Of a stretch of DNA of 15,253 nt, positions 8,104-15,252 are shown one piece after another. The notes beneath the pieces are model-generated. The model did no database searches. It was not told the DNA's origin and saw only the letters and a list, made by a program, of their open reading frames with translations. A program made the translations under genes and the position numbers. The DNA lies in NCBI RefSeq assembly GCF_003248505.1, contig NZ_QFOA01000080.1:1-15253 (forward strand). Reading direction: 5' to 3'. Position 1 is the stretch's first letter. Each line of letters opens with the position of its first letter. Origin of the DNA: Sphingobium sp. Its GTDB lineage: Bacteria; Pseudomonadota; Alphaproteobacteria; Sphingomonadales; Sphingomonadaceae.

Positions 8104-8133
8104 GGAGTATACCAGCCGAGATGTAGCCCTGCA

Positions 8134-9687
8134 TCATGCGAAGGCACCATGGATGAACCATCGCATCGGACCGGTGGCGGGATTCTCGCCATCTCCAAGA
8201 CGGAACACCCAATAGCGTCCCCCCGATTGGGTCTCGACCTGATAGTAGTCGCGGACCATCATCGGACGGTCCGCTTCCATTCCCTGCTCTCGCCACCATT
8301 CGCCATGCAGCCTCTCCGGACCATCCGCCTGCGTGACGCGGAAGCGCTTGCGCCTCCAGACGAACATCGCCGGCGGATGATCCGGCATCATGGCAGTCAC
8401 GTCGATGGGCTCGGGCGGGGTGAGCATGCGACAAGGCCTCGGCAGGTCCTCGTCCCACGTCGCCCCTCCGGCCACACCGATGGGAGATCCCCTCACCACC
8501 GTGCGTTCTGGCATTGCACTGGCGCTCGGGGCATTCCGGAACAATCGTTGCCCGCCGAACCGATTAGCAAGCGCGTCGACGAGCGCCGAAAGGTCCGGCT
8601 CACGCCGGCCGTTCCGCATCATGCCCTCAAGCCCGACACCTTCCGGTCCCATGACGTCTACGAGTGGCGCCACCAGCAACATCGCCTCAATTCCGAGACC
8701 GGGATCAATCGTCTCCACCTTCGCTGTCAGCAGCTTAGCTAGATGGCCGCGATCCCTTGAGGGCTTCGCCGTTCCGACACGGATCGCCTGCACATGCCCA
8801 TCTACCCGGTAGAAGAAGCAATCGAGCCTGCGCGCACCTCTTCCCATCGTGACAAGCTGTGCCACGAGGTCGGTGACAAGGTCGCCGATGACGCTCCCAA
8901 AAGCCTCCGCCGTCAGGATCGGCTCTATGAAACTACGGCGGGAGCTCGGAAGCGTATCGGGAAAGATCGGCTCTATCGGCTCGGGCGCAAACCCCAGCGC
9001 CTGGTCGAGCCGGCGATGGAGATTGCGCCCGAAGCGCTTCGCCAACGGCGCCCTGTGGGTCGCTATGAGTTGCTCGATGCGCTCGAACCCGAGCTTGCGC
9101 AGACCAATCACGGCCTGCTGGTCGAGACGAAGCGCCGAAACAGGTAGAAGCGCAATTGCCTTCCGATGGTCACCCGGTTCGATGATCACCGGCCTCCCAG
9201 CAGGAACATGCCGCGCCACAGCGTGCGCACATCCTGCAGTGTCGGCGACAGCGATCTGCATAGACAGGCCAAAGGCCGCCACCCGTCGGTGAAGGTCGTT
9301 CACCAACGCGCGCTCCGTGTCAAAAAGCTGAGCGCAACCGGTTATGTCCAGCCAAAGACCATCAGGCTGTGCCACTGCGACGATAGGCGAGTAGCGTCGA
9401 CCCGCCCAGAAAGCCAGTTGCCGAAGTCCCTCGAGATCCGCATCGAAATCCGCATCTACGACCTCCAAGTCAGGTGCGTAGGAGCGCGCCTTGGTCACGG
9501 TCATGCCGGTCGTGATCCCCAGCGCTGAAGCGGCCACGTCCGTCGACGCCACAATGCGACGGCCATGGTCGGCAACGGCAGTGACGAGCGGGCGACCGAT
9601 AGCCCCGTTAGGCGGCTGCGTGCTGCCCTTCCTGCGCAGCCGGTCCGTGGACCAGTGCCGCAGGAAGAGCGATACGACCCTGCGCAT
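8134..9687 (-). CDS. imuB: ImuB, Y-family polymerase-like mutasome protein
   Basis: Encodes 517 residues beginning MRRVVSLFLRHWSTDRLRR, the standard ImuB start. The ATG at 9685-9687 is preceded by GGAGGGG (9692-9698 region), which decides the start over the longer open frame. It has the Y-family fold, but the acidic metal-binding residues are absent: motif I reads VVSLFLRHW instead of a YVDMD-type sequence, and the SxDE motif position reads DGLWLDITGC. This is normal for ImuB, a non-catalytic hub that in Caulobacter and mycobacteria links DnaE2, ImuA and the beta clamp. The C-terminal part carries the usual RPCRMLTPPEPI and YWVFRLGDG...RWFIHGAFA segments, so the gene is complete. I did not identify a certain clamp-binding motif. 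It overlaps the imuA 3' end by 80 bases and is followed after 30 bases by dnaE2. Confidence 0.93.
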   Translation of the reverse strand: MRRVVSLFLRHWSTDRLRRKGSTQPPNGAIGRPLVTAVADHGRRIVASTDVAASALGITTGMTVTKARSYAPDLEVVDADFDADLEGLRQLAFWAGRRYSPIVAVAQPDGLWLDITGCAQLFDTERALVNDLHRRVAAFGLSMQIAVADTAGCAHAVARHVPAGRPVIIEPGDHRKAIALLPVSALRLDQQAVIGLRKLGFERIEQLIATHRAPLAKRFGRNLHRRLDQALGFAPEPIEPIFPDTLPSSRRSFIEPILTAEAFGSVIGDLVTDLVAQLVTMGRGARRLDCFFYRVDGHVQAIRVGTAKPSRDRGHLAKLLTAKVETIDPGLGIEAMLLVAPLVDVMGPEGVGLEGMMRNGRREPDLSALVDALANRFGGQRLFRNAPSASAMPERTVVRGSPIGVAGGATWDEDLPRPCRMLTPPEPIDVTAMMPDHPPAMFVWRRKRFRVTQADGPERLHGEWWREQGMEADRPMMVRDYYQVETQSGGRYWVFRLGDGENPATGPMRWFIHGAFA

Positions 9688-10339
9688 CACACCCCTCCAC
9701 AAGCCAGGCGCGGGGATTTCCCCCGCGCACGCGTTCCAAAGCCACCTCCCAACGAGGCCGACCGACGCTGGCAATGCCAAGTGGTGCGCTTGGAGCGGCA
9801 CGCACCCGCCATCGCGTCACAGCTGCCGTGCCCTCAGCAACCTGTTCAGTCCGAGATGCTCGACGAAACACGAAGGCAGTTACACCTGACGCCTCAGCCG
9901 CGAGCTGCAGACGCTTGGATGCGGTCGTCGAATACTTCGTCACCTCGCCTACGACGCCGGCAATACCGGAATGGCGAAGTGCCTCCTCCATCGCCAGAAG
10001 GACCTGCGTGTCGCTCCCAGCCTCCACATATATCACTCGGTCTGGATGAAGACCTGCCTGACTGAGAGCTGGAGCGAAGAGGTCGCGCCATGCGAGGCAC
10101 CAGATCACTGGCCCATCCAGCCGAGCAAGAATTCCAGCTAGAAAGATCGTAGCGCTGGCGTCGTCCGCAAGGTCTTGGCTCCCGGCGAATTCGTGAAGCG
10201 CTCCATTAGCAATCCCCCCACCTGGGAGTTCAGCGTCCAACTCCTCTTGGCCGAACGGCAGCAAGCCGTGCCGGACCGCTACGCCTTCGATTGACGCAAT
10301 ACGCGCACGTAGATCTTCGAGGACGCGAACGGTGGACAT
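9608..10339 (-). CDS. imuA: ImuA, SOS mutagenesis RecA/SulA-like protein
   Basis: Encodes 243 residues from the ATG at 10337-10339 (MSTVRVLEDLRARIASIEG), preferred over a TTG seven codons upstream. ImuA signatures are clear: LPFGQEELDAELPGGGIANGALHEF near residue 27, VIWCLAWRDLFAPALSQAGLHPDRVIYVEA near 75, and the segment KRLQLAAEASGVTAFVFRR. ImuA is a RecA-fold protein without a full Walker A; it works with ImuB and DnaE2 in damage-induced translesion synthesis and in mycobacteria (ImuA') binds ImuB. Its last 26 codons lie inside the imuB coding region, an 80-base overlap that favours coupled translation. It is the first gene of the cassette, with a LexA box centred about 40 bases upstream, so DNA damage should induce the whole set. 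The ribosome site is weak. Confidence 0.92.
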   Translation of the reverse strand: MSTVRVLEDLRARIASIEGVAVRHGLLPFGQEELDAELPGGGIANGALHEFAGSQDLADDASATIFLAGILARLDGPVIWCLAWRDLFAPALSQAGLHPDRVIYVEAGSDTQVLLAMEEALRHSGIAGVVGEVTKYSTTASKRLQLAAEASGVTAFVFRRASRTEQVAEGTAAVTRWRVRAAPSAPLGIASVGRPRWEVALERVRGGNPRAWLVEGCDAQGRIALPAALVHGPAAQEGQHAAA

Positions 10340-10370
10340 AACGGCATAGAGACTCGACAACGGTTGATTC

Positions 10371-10385
10371 GTTCCCTTTTTGTTC
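10371..10385 (-). promoter_or_regulatory. LexA (SOS) box upstream of imuA
   Basis: The plus strand reads gttccctttttgttc, an exact GTTC-N7-GTTC (GAAC-N7-GAAC on the coding strand), the consensus LexA operator of alphaproteobacteria. It ends 31 bases before the imuA ATG, where a repressor would block the imuA-imuB-dnaE2 promoter. Neither half-site is mismatched. No other correctly spaced pair was found in the intergenic regions of this window. Confidence 0.9.
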
Positions 10386-10387
10386 CA

Positions 10388-10406
10388 TTGACGCTTCCCG
10401 CGTCAA
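10388..10406. promoter_or_regulatory. Perfect inverted repeat abutting the imuA SOS box
   Basis: TTGACGC (10388-10394), five spacer bases and GCGTCAA (10400-10406) form a perfect 7-bp dyad, two bases from the LexA box. Its outer arm on the minus strand, TTGACG (10401-10406), is a near-consensus -35 element for imuA, with the LexA box then covering the -10 region (no clear TATAAT is seen there). It may simply be the promoter plus a second operator, or a weak hairpin ending the upstream gene. The symmetry is certain; the role is inferred. Confidence 0.6.
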
Positions 10407-10469
10407 GATGGCTGCAGTCGGACGACGCCGGCAGGCAGTCTCCAAACCGGGACGCCGAGCGATCCGCTA

Positions 10470-11180
10470 TCAAAACGGAATCGTGTCAAAGGTCTTGAAA
10501 ACCTCGGTTTCAAGCAGCTGGATGAGGTGCGGTGAGGACGACGATCTCGACGAAATAAAATCCGTAAGAGCCATCATCCCATGCGACAGCGGCTGGAAAG
10601 ACCGCCGGATCTCCGCAAGCAGGTGCAGATAGACCATCATAGCCTGGACGACGTTGACCTCCGCCGTGACCCGCTCGCGCCGGACGGGGCCGACAGGCAG
10701 CGTCTGAGGGCTTTTCAAGCCACCTCCGAAGCGAGCGACCAAGTCACGGAACTCATCCTCCTCGCCAGTGCCTGAAGCGAGCATAGTCACAAGGTCGAAG
10801 TATCCACCCTGGTCGTCGATCAACCAGTTCACCGCGCCTCCGATGGAGAAGTGGAAATGGCGCAGTGCAGCCAGCCGCAGTGCTGCGAGATCCCGACGGC
10901 CGTGATGCATGATCAGCGCCCCTTCGTTCTTCAGCAACGCCGCCAGCTTGCGTTCGGCCTTGACCACGACAGCGGATTCGCCCGCCATCCGCCGGTCCAT
11001 GCTTTCGAGAGAAAAGTTCGAGCAAAAGCCCTCCTGGTCCACCTCGAACTCCAGCATTGCGACGGCGACGATCCCCTCGCATACAAGCGACCGGACGGGA
11101 CTTCGATACTGCCTCTCCGCACCACCACGCTTCGGCACCTCGATCCGAGTGGCGATATCGAGGATCATTGCGCGCGTCAC
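10470..11180 (-). CDS. Degenerate PolB-type 3'-5' exonuclease-like protein
   Basis: Encodes 236 residues from a GTG that overlaps the preceding TGA as GTGA; a GGGGG stretch lies about five bases upstream. By eye the protein follows the plan of the predicted 3'-5' exonuclease family related to the PolB exonuclease domain. The Exo I position reads ILDIATRIE (residues 6-14; family DIET), Exo II reads HHGRRDLAALRLAALRH (D97; family NGRRFDLPVL), then comes YFDLVTML (127-134). Exo III reads AEVNVVQ (173-179; family CETDVLN). Thus the Exo I glutamate is Ala10 and the Exo III aspartate is Asn176, so two of four metal-binding acids are lost and nuclease activity is unlikely. It may be a binding protein derived from a nuclease. 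It is co-transcribed with the MbcA/ParS-like gene and lies just before the SOS cassette. The family call is moderate and made without alignment tools. Confidence 0.55.
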   Translation of the reverse strand: MTRAMILDIATRIEVPKRGGAERQYRSPVRSLVCEGIVAVAMLEFEVDQEGFCSNFSLESMDRRMAGESAVVVKAERKLAALLKNEGALIMHHGRRDLAALRLAALRHFHFSIGGAVNWLIDDQGGYFDLVTMLASGTGEEDEFRDLVARFGGGLKSPQTLPVGPVRRERVTAEVNVVQAMMVYLHLLAEIRRSFQPLSHGMMALTDFISSRSSSSPHLIQLLETEVFKTFDTIPF

Positions 11181-11527
11181 GCGAACCCCCGCGAGAGCTG
11201 TTCGCGCAGCAGGAGTCCGCGCACGAACCGCAGCCCGGACTGATGGGCGAGCATGACATCCAACGGCGCCATACCCGACAGGCCCTCCTGCGGCAGACGG
11301 AGCCAGAGCGGCATCAGGGCTTCATGCCCAACAAGGGCCGCGACACTACGGTCCACGTCGACCAGATGACGCGCACGCGTCTCAAGCGCCACAGCCGCCC
11401 CGGGCTCGCAGGGGCTGATCCCACAGACCTGAACCCCGTGACGTTCCTCCGCGTCCAATCCCCATCCGTCCAGCGCGGCCTCGCAACGACGCGTGACAAG
11501 GCCTGCCTCGATCCGATTTTCAAACAT
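11177..11527 (-). CDS. MbcA/ParS-like (DUF2384) antitoxin-type protein
   Basis: Encodes 116 residues from the ATG at 11525-11527, selected because AAGAGG lies six bases upstream; an upstream ATG pair at 11561-11566 falls in the promoter. The last 50 residues match the toxin-binding domain of Xre-MbcA-ParS antitoxins: ALVGHEALMPLWLRLPQEGLSG, then APLDVMLAHQSGLRFVRGLL, comparable to the family's W-L-x-x-P-N...G..P-L-E-L-L pattern. The N-terminal half may be a reduced helix-turn-helix domain, but this is not clear. The usual partner is a RES-domain NAD+-degrading toxin; here the next gene is instead a degenerate exonuclease-like protein with no RES features. A toxin-antitoxin role is therefore uncertain. 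It could be an orphan regulator or part of a non-standard pair. Confidence 0.6.
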   Translation of the reverse strand: MFENRIEAGLVTRRCEAALDGWGLDAEERHGVQVCGISPCEPGAAVALETRARHLVDVDRSVAALVGHEALMPLWLRLPQEGLSGMAPLDVMLAHQSGLRFVRGLLLREQLSRGFA

Positions 11528-11550
11528 CGCACACCTCTTTCTATACCGGG

Positions 11551-11579
11551 GATATACATACATCATTACTGCTTGTCAA
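11551..11579 (-). promoter_or_regulatory. Sigma70-type promoter for the DUF2384/exonuclease-like pair
   Basis: Minus strand TTGACA (11574-11579) is a perfect -35 hexamer, separated by exactly 17 bases from TATATC (11551-11556, 4 of 6 matches to TATAAT). The start codon at 11527 follows about 23 bases after the -10 element. An imperfect dyad, tataccggggatata (11542-11556), overlaps the -10 region and could be an operator for autoregulation, which is common for antitoxin genes; that is inference. It is the strongest housekeeping-type promoter visible in the window. Confidence 0.65.
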
Positions 11580-11652
11580 CACGAGCGGCAGAGGGTGCAC
11601 CGGGCAGGTAGATCCGCGTCTCGCCCACACGCCATCAAACGACTTTCACGCC

Positions 11653-11670
11653 CGCTGAGATAGATCAGCG
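11653..11670. repeat. Short inverted repeat in the divergent intergenic region
   Basis: CGCTGA, six bases, TCAGCG: a perfect 6-bp dyad between the divergent DUF2384 and yfdX genes, about 130 bases before the yfdX start. It could be a regulator-binding site. The rest of 11580-11798 shows no convincing -35/-10 pair for yfdX. Confidence 0.35.
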
Positions 11671-11798
11671 TCGATGCCGACCTCCCGTAGCCAGATTGAC
11701 CAGCCTTGGCCCACCTTCGGGCGCGGAACCGGGGCGGCAGGCTCGGCGCCCCCACGTTTGGCCTGTCCACCAACACAACAGTCAGAACGAGGTGGAAT

Positions 11799-12677
11799 AT
11801 GAGCAAGAAGCTAGCGGTTTCGACGGCGGTTGCGGCACTTGTCGCTTCGATCCCCACACATGCCTTCGCCCAGGCGTCGCCCCAGAGCACGTCTGCGGCA
11901 CCAGCTCCTTCGCCGGAGACCCAGAAACGTGACAAGGTGGTTGACGAGGCCGCCGAGGCTCTCCGAGAAACCCAGAACGCGATCGAGGCCATCGACCAGA
12001 ACAAGCCCGACGATGCACTCGCCGCACTGACGCGTGCAACCGGCAAACTGGAGATAGTGCTCGCCCGGAATCCGGGGTTGGGCTTCGCCATGGTCGGAGC
12101 GACAGTCTCGACCCACGATGTCGTCGCCACCGAAGCGGATGTCGAAAAGCTCCGCGGCCAAGCGGCAGCCGCTTTGGCGCAGGAGCAACTGCAGGTCGCT
12201 CGGCGCCTCATCTCAGATCTTGCCTCGGAGACGGTTGTAAGCGTCAGCAAGCTGCCGCTCGCCACCTATCCGGATGCGCTGAAGAAGGCGGCCACCCTGC
12301 TTCACGATGGCAAGGCTCAGGCAGCGAAGGTCGCCTTGCAGACCACGCTCTCGACCCTCGTGGTCGAGGACGTGATTATCCCCCTCCCGCTGGTCCGCGC
12401 ACAGGCGGCCTTGGAGCAGGCACGCAGCCTGCTTGAGAAGAAGAAGCGCAGCGAAACGGAAAGCACGCAAATGCGAGCCTACCTGGCGACCGCTACCGCG
12501 CAGTTGCGTCTGGGTCGCGCGCTTGGCTACGCAACCGAGGCCGAAATGACCGATCTGCTCGCCGTCGTCGCAGAAATCGAGCGGCGCACCGCGGGCTCGC
12601 AGTCTGCAACGGGGCTCCTCGACCCCGTAGGGTCGAAATTCGATGCCGCCCGGCGGTCCAGTCAGCCCCGCAAATAA
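11799..12677 (+). CDS. yfdX: YfdX family periplasmic stress protein
   Basis: Encodes 292 residues, the only plus-strand gene. The ATG at 11799 is preceded by GAGGTGGA (about six bases away); the open frame upstream of it lacks a ribosome site. The N-terminus MSKKLAVSTAVAALVASIPT followed by HAFAQA is a signal peptide with probable cleavage after residue 24 or 26, so the product is exported. The mature part is a mostly helical YfdX domain (about residues 45-260), with KVVDEAAEALRETQNAIEAI, an NPGLGF segment, a VPL-type motif reading IIPLPLVRAQAALE, and TAQLRLGRALGY. In E. coli YfdX belongs to the EvgA acid-response regulon, and homologues occur in heat/oxidative stress islands of other proteobacteria; the molecular function is not settled. 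It is transcribed towards grpE, with a shared hairpin between the stops. Confidence 0.85.
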   Translation: MSKKLAVSTAVAALVASIPTHAFAQASPQSTSAAPAPSPETQKRDKVVDEAAEALRETQNAIEAIDQNKPDDALAALTRATGKLEIVLARNPGLGFAMVGATVSTHDVVATEADVEKLRGQAAAALAQEQLQVARRLISDLASETVVSVSKLPLATYPDALKKAATLLHDGKAQAAKVALQTTLSTLVVEDVIIPLPLVRAQAALEQARSLLEKKKRSETESTQMRAYLATATAQLRLGRALGYATEAEMTDLLAVVAEIERRTAGSQSATGLLDPVGSKFDAARRSSQPRK

Positions 12678-12682
12678 ATTGA

Positions 12683-12714
12683 AGCCGGCGGCAGCACAGA
12701 AGCTGCCGCCGGCT
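12683..12714. terminator. Strong hairpin between yfdX and grpE (bidirectional terminator candidate)
   Basis: Left arm GCCGGCGGCAGC (12684-12695), loop acagaa, right arm GCTGCCGCCGGC (12702-12713), extended by one A-T pair to a 13-bp perfect stem. It begins six bases after the yfdX stop and lies 48 bases beyond the grpE stop on the other strand. No clear T-run follows on either side, so it is a hairpin of terminator type rather than a textbook intrinsic terminator; transcript 3'-end protection is an alternative. Confidence 0.75.
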
Positions 12715-12761
12715 CCGTCCACGCCCCTTTCGTTGACGCCGGCAAGCCTCGTGTTTCTCGT

Positions 12762-13337
12762 TCAGGTGGAAGAAACGCCATCCACGATCACGACCCGCGC
12801 AGGTCGGATCAATCTCGTCCCAACCCGGTATCCACTCTGAAGCGTGGCCGCCACCTTACCAGCCTCGGCTTCTTCGCCCGGCTGCGTGGTAACGGCCTCA
12901 TGGATGTTCGGATCGAACCGCTCGCCAGCATTCGGACTGATCAGCTCAATCCCGAACCTGGCGAAAGCGTTGAGAAACGCACGACGCGTGGCCTCCAGAC
13001 CCTCACGAATAGCCTGCAATTGCGGCTCTAGATTCTCCGATGCCGGCTTCAGGGTGGTCATAGCGAAATCGAGGCTATCGAGAGCCGGTATGAGGCCCTG
13101 CGTAACTTCCGCTACACCGGCTGTGCGTCCTACCTGATGCGCGCTGTCTGCGCGCTTTCTTGCATTCTCCGCATCAGCGAGCGCCCGGAGCAACCGATCC
13201 TTCAACTCATTCGGACTCTCGGCTTCCGAGGCTGGCTGTCCCACCCCAGCCCCGTCCTTTTCGATGCGCGATGAGTCCTGCAAATCATCTTGGGGTTGGG
13301 CGAGATCGCCCTCCCCGCTTTCATCCTGTTGCGTCAT
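12762..13337 (-). CDS. grpE: GrpE nucleotide-exchange factor
   Basis: Encodes 191 residues from the ATG at 13335-13337 (MTQQDESGEG), which has GGA seven bases upstream; an in-frame ATG four codons earlier is possible. An acidic, disordered N-terminus is followed by the coiled-coil start ELKDRLLRALADAENARKRA, then the dimer helices (GLIPALDSLDFAMTT, AIREGLEATRRAFLNAFARFG). The C-terminal beta domain bears the GrpE signature from GERFDPNIHEAV to GYRVGTRLIRPARVVI. GrpE releases ADP from DnaK to drive its chaperone cycle in the cytoplasm. It lies 40 bases downstream of dnaK on the same strand, an order unlike the common grpE-dnaK or dnaK-dnaJ arrangements, and no dnaJ is seen. The pair probably forms an extra accessory chaperone set. 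Confidence 0.93.
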   Translation of the reverse strand: MTQQDESGEGDLAQPQDDLQDSSRIEKDGAGVGQPASEAESPNELKDRLLRALADAENARKRADSAHQVGRTAGVAEVTQGLIPALDSLDFAMTTLKPASENLEPQLQAIREGLEATRRAFLNAFARFGIELISPNAGERFDPNIHEAVTTQPGEEAEAGKVAATLQSGYRVGTRLIRPARVVIVDGVSST

Positions 13338-13377
13338 ATATCGTTCCATCTCGCTATGGAGGTTGAGCCAGCCTTCG

Positions 13378-15252
13378 TCAGCTCTTCTGCTCGCCGGCTT
13401 CCTCGAACTCGGCGTCGACGATCCCATCGTCCGCTGCTGGCTCTTCCGCCTGCTGGGCGCTGATCGCATCGCCCAGACGGCGGGTCGCCTCATCCAGAAC
13501 CTCAGTCTTCCGGCGGATGGGCTCGACATTGTCTCCCGCCATCGTTTCCTTAAGGGAGGACATCGCTTCCTCGACAGCGGTGCGATCAGCGACACCAACG
13601 TTCTCACCTGCCTCCTCGAGACGCTTTTCAGCGACGAAGATCAGAGCGTCTGCCTGGTTTCGGGTTTCAGCCAACTCCCGTTTGACCTTGTCCTCGCTTG
13701 CGTGCTCCTCGGCGTCCTTGAGTGCCCTCTGGATCTCGTCCTCCGTCAGACCCCCTGAAGACTGAATGGTGATCTTCTGCTCACGCCCGGTCCCTTTGTC
13801 GGTGGCCGATACGTTTACGATCCCGTTCGCATCGATGTCGAAGGCGACCTCGATCTGCGGCAGGCCACGCGGCGCTGGAGCGATGTTCTCCAGATTGAAC
13901 TGGCCAAGCAGCGTATTGTCAGCTGCCATCTCGCGCTCGCCCTGGAATACACGGATCGTGACCGCGGGCTGGTTGTCCTCAGCCGTCGAGAAGATCTGGC
14001 TCTTCCGTGTGGGGATTGTCGTGTTGCGGTCGATCAGCTTGGTCATCACCCCACCGAGCGTCTCGATTCCAAGGGAGAGCGGTGCCACATCCAGCAGCAA
14101 GACATCCTCGACCTGGCCCTTGAGCACCCCAGCCTGAATGGCGGCACCCAATGCCACGACTTCGTCGGGATTGACGCCAAGATGCGGATCCCGGCCGAAG
14201 ATCGACTTAACCGTCTCCACGATCTTGGGCATCCGGGTCATTCCGCCGACGAGGATCACCTCGTCCAGGTCTGATGCCGAAATGCCAGCATCCTTGAGCG
14301 CTGCGAGACAGGGCTCAGAAGTCCGAGTAACGAGGTCCTCGACCAGCGCCTCCAGCTTCGCCCGCGTCAGGCGGATGTCCAGATGCTTGGGGCCCGCTTG
14401 GTCGGCCGTGATGAAAGGAAGGTTGATGTCGGTCTGGGTGGCCGAACTCAGTTCGATCTTAGCCTTCTCCGCGGCTTCCTTCAGCCGCTGCAGCGCAAGC
14501 CGGTCTTGCCGCAGGTCGATGCCCTGCTGCTTCTTGAACTCGTCCGCCAGGAAATCGATGACTCGCTTGTCGAAGTCCTCCCCACCCAGGAAGGTATCGC
14601 CGTTCGTGGACTTCACCTCGAACACGCCGTCACCTAGCTCGAGGATCGAGACGTCGAACGTGCCGCCGCCGAGATCGTAGACGGCGACAGTGCCGGTCTT
14701 CTTCTTCTCGAGGCCATAGGCCAGCGCGGCCGCGGTCGGCTCGTTGATGATGCGCAATACCTCAAGACCGGCGATCGTCCCGGCATCCTTTGTCGCCTGA
14801 CGCTGGGCATCGTTGAAGTAGGCAGGCACCGTGATTACGGCCTCAGTCACCGGCTCGCCGAGATACTTCTCCGCCGTCTCCTTCATTTTACGGAGGATGT
14901 GTCCCGAAATCTCGCTCGGGCTCGACTTCTTCCCGTTCACCTCCACCCATGCGTCACCGTTCGGTCCTGCTACGATCTTGTATGCGACCATTTCCTTGTC
15001 CGTCTGGACGATTGGGTCGTCATAGCGACGGCCAATCAGGCGCTTGATCGCGAAGAGCGTCTGCTCCGGGTTCGTCACGGCCTGACGCTTGGCCGCAGCA
15101 CCGACAAGCACCTCACCGTCGGCTCGGAATGCGACCATCGACGGGGTCGTCCGAGCGCCCTCCGCGTTCTCGATTACCTTGGGGTTCTTGCCCTCCATGA
15201 TCGCGACACAGGAATTCGTCGTGCCGAGATCGATACCAATAGCTCTTGCCAC
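13378..15252 (-). CDS. dnaK: DnaK (Hsp70) chaperone
   Basis: Encodes 624 residues, essentially full length (E. coli has 638). The start is a GTG at 15250-15252, giving VARAIGIDLGTTNS, which matches the standard terminus; the window ends one base later, so an alternative start cannot be excluded and the promoter is out of view. ATPase motifs are intact: DLGTTNS, ITVPAYFNDAQRQATKDAG, EPTAAALAYG, YDLGGGTFDVS, NGDTFLGGEDFD (with the autophosphorylated threonine) and VGGMTRMP. The substrate-binding domain (LDVAPLSLGIETLGG onwards) and helical lid follow, ending with DAEFEEAGEQKS. It refolds or holds unfolded proteins, with GrpE from the next gene. As it sits among stress accessory genes, it is likely a second copy beside the chromosomal dnaK; this is inferred. 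Confidence 0.97.
   Translation of the reverse strand: MARAIGIDLGTTNSCVAIMEGKNPKVIENAEGARTTPSMVAFRADGEVLVGAAAKRQAVTNPEQTLFAIKRLIGRRYDDPIVQTDKEMVAYKIVAGPNGDAWVEVNGKKSSPSEISGHILRKMKETAEKYLGEPVTEAVITVPAYFNDAQRQATKDAGTIAGLEVLRIINEPTAAALAYGLEKKKTGTVAVYDLGGGTFDVSILELGDGVFEVKSTNGDTFLGGEDFDKRVIDFLADEFKKQQGIDLRQDRLALQRLKEAAEKAKIELSSATQTDINLPFITADQAGPKHLDIRLTRAKLEALVEDLVTRTSEPCLAALKDAGISASDLDEVILVGGMTRMPKIVETVKSIFGRDPHLGVNPDEVVALGAAIQAGVLKGQVEDVLLLDVAPLSLGIETLGGVMTKLIDRNTTIPTRKSQIFSTAEDNQPAVTIRVFQGEREMAADNTLLGQFNLENIAPAPRGLPQIEVAFDIDANGIVNVSATDKGTGREQKITIQSSGGLTEDEIQRALKDAEEHASEDKVKRELAETRNQADALIFVAEKRLEEAGENVGVADRTAVEEAMSSLKETMAGDNVEPIRRKTEVLDEATRRLGDAISAQQAEEPAADDGIVDAEFEEAGEQKS

Noticed and set aside
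10470..11180. RES-domain toxin as partner of the DUF2384 protein
   Set aside because: No RES-type Arg, Glu and Ser motifs or GGRWN-like segment are visible; the exonuclease-like pattern fits better.
11725..11758. GGAAC and CGTT upstream of yfdX as an EcfG promoter
   Set aside because: The spacer is 25 bases, too long for the 16-18 base requirement.
11576..12265. Open frame of 229 residues on the minus strand opposite yfdX
   Set aside because: It is antisense to a gene with a clear signal peptide and family match; its Ser/Ala-rich translation has no recognisable domain and its 3' end runs through the promoter region.
14138..14680. Open frame of 180 residues on the plus strand opposite dnaK
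   Set aside because: Antisense shadow of conserved dnaK codons; Ser/Arg-rich low-complexity translation and no ribosome site noted.
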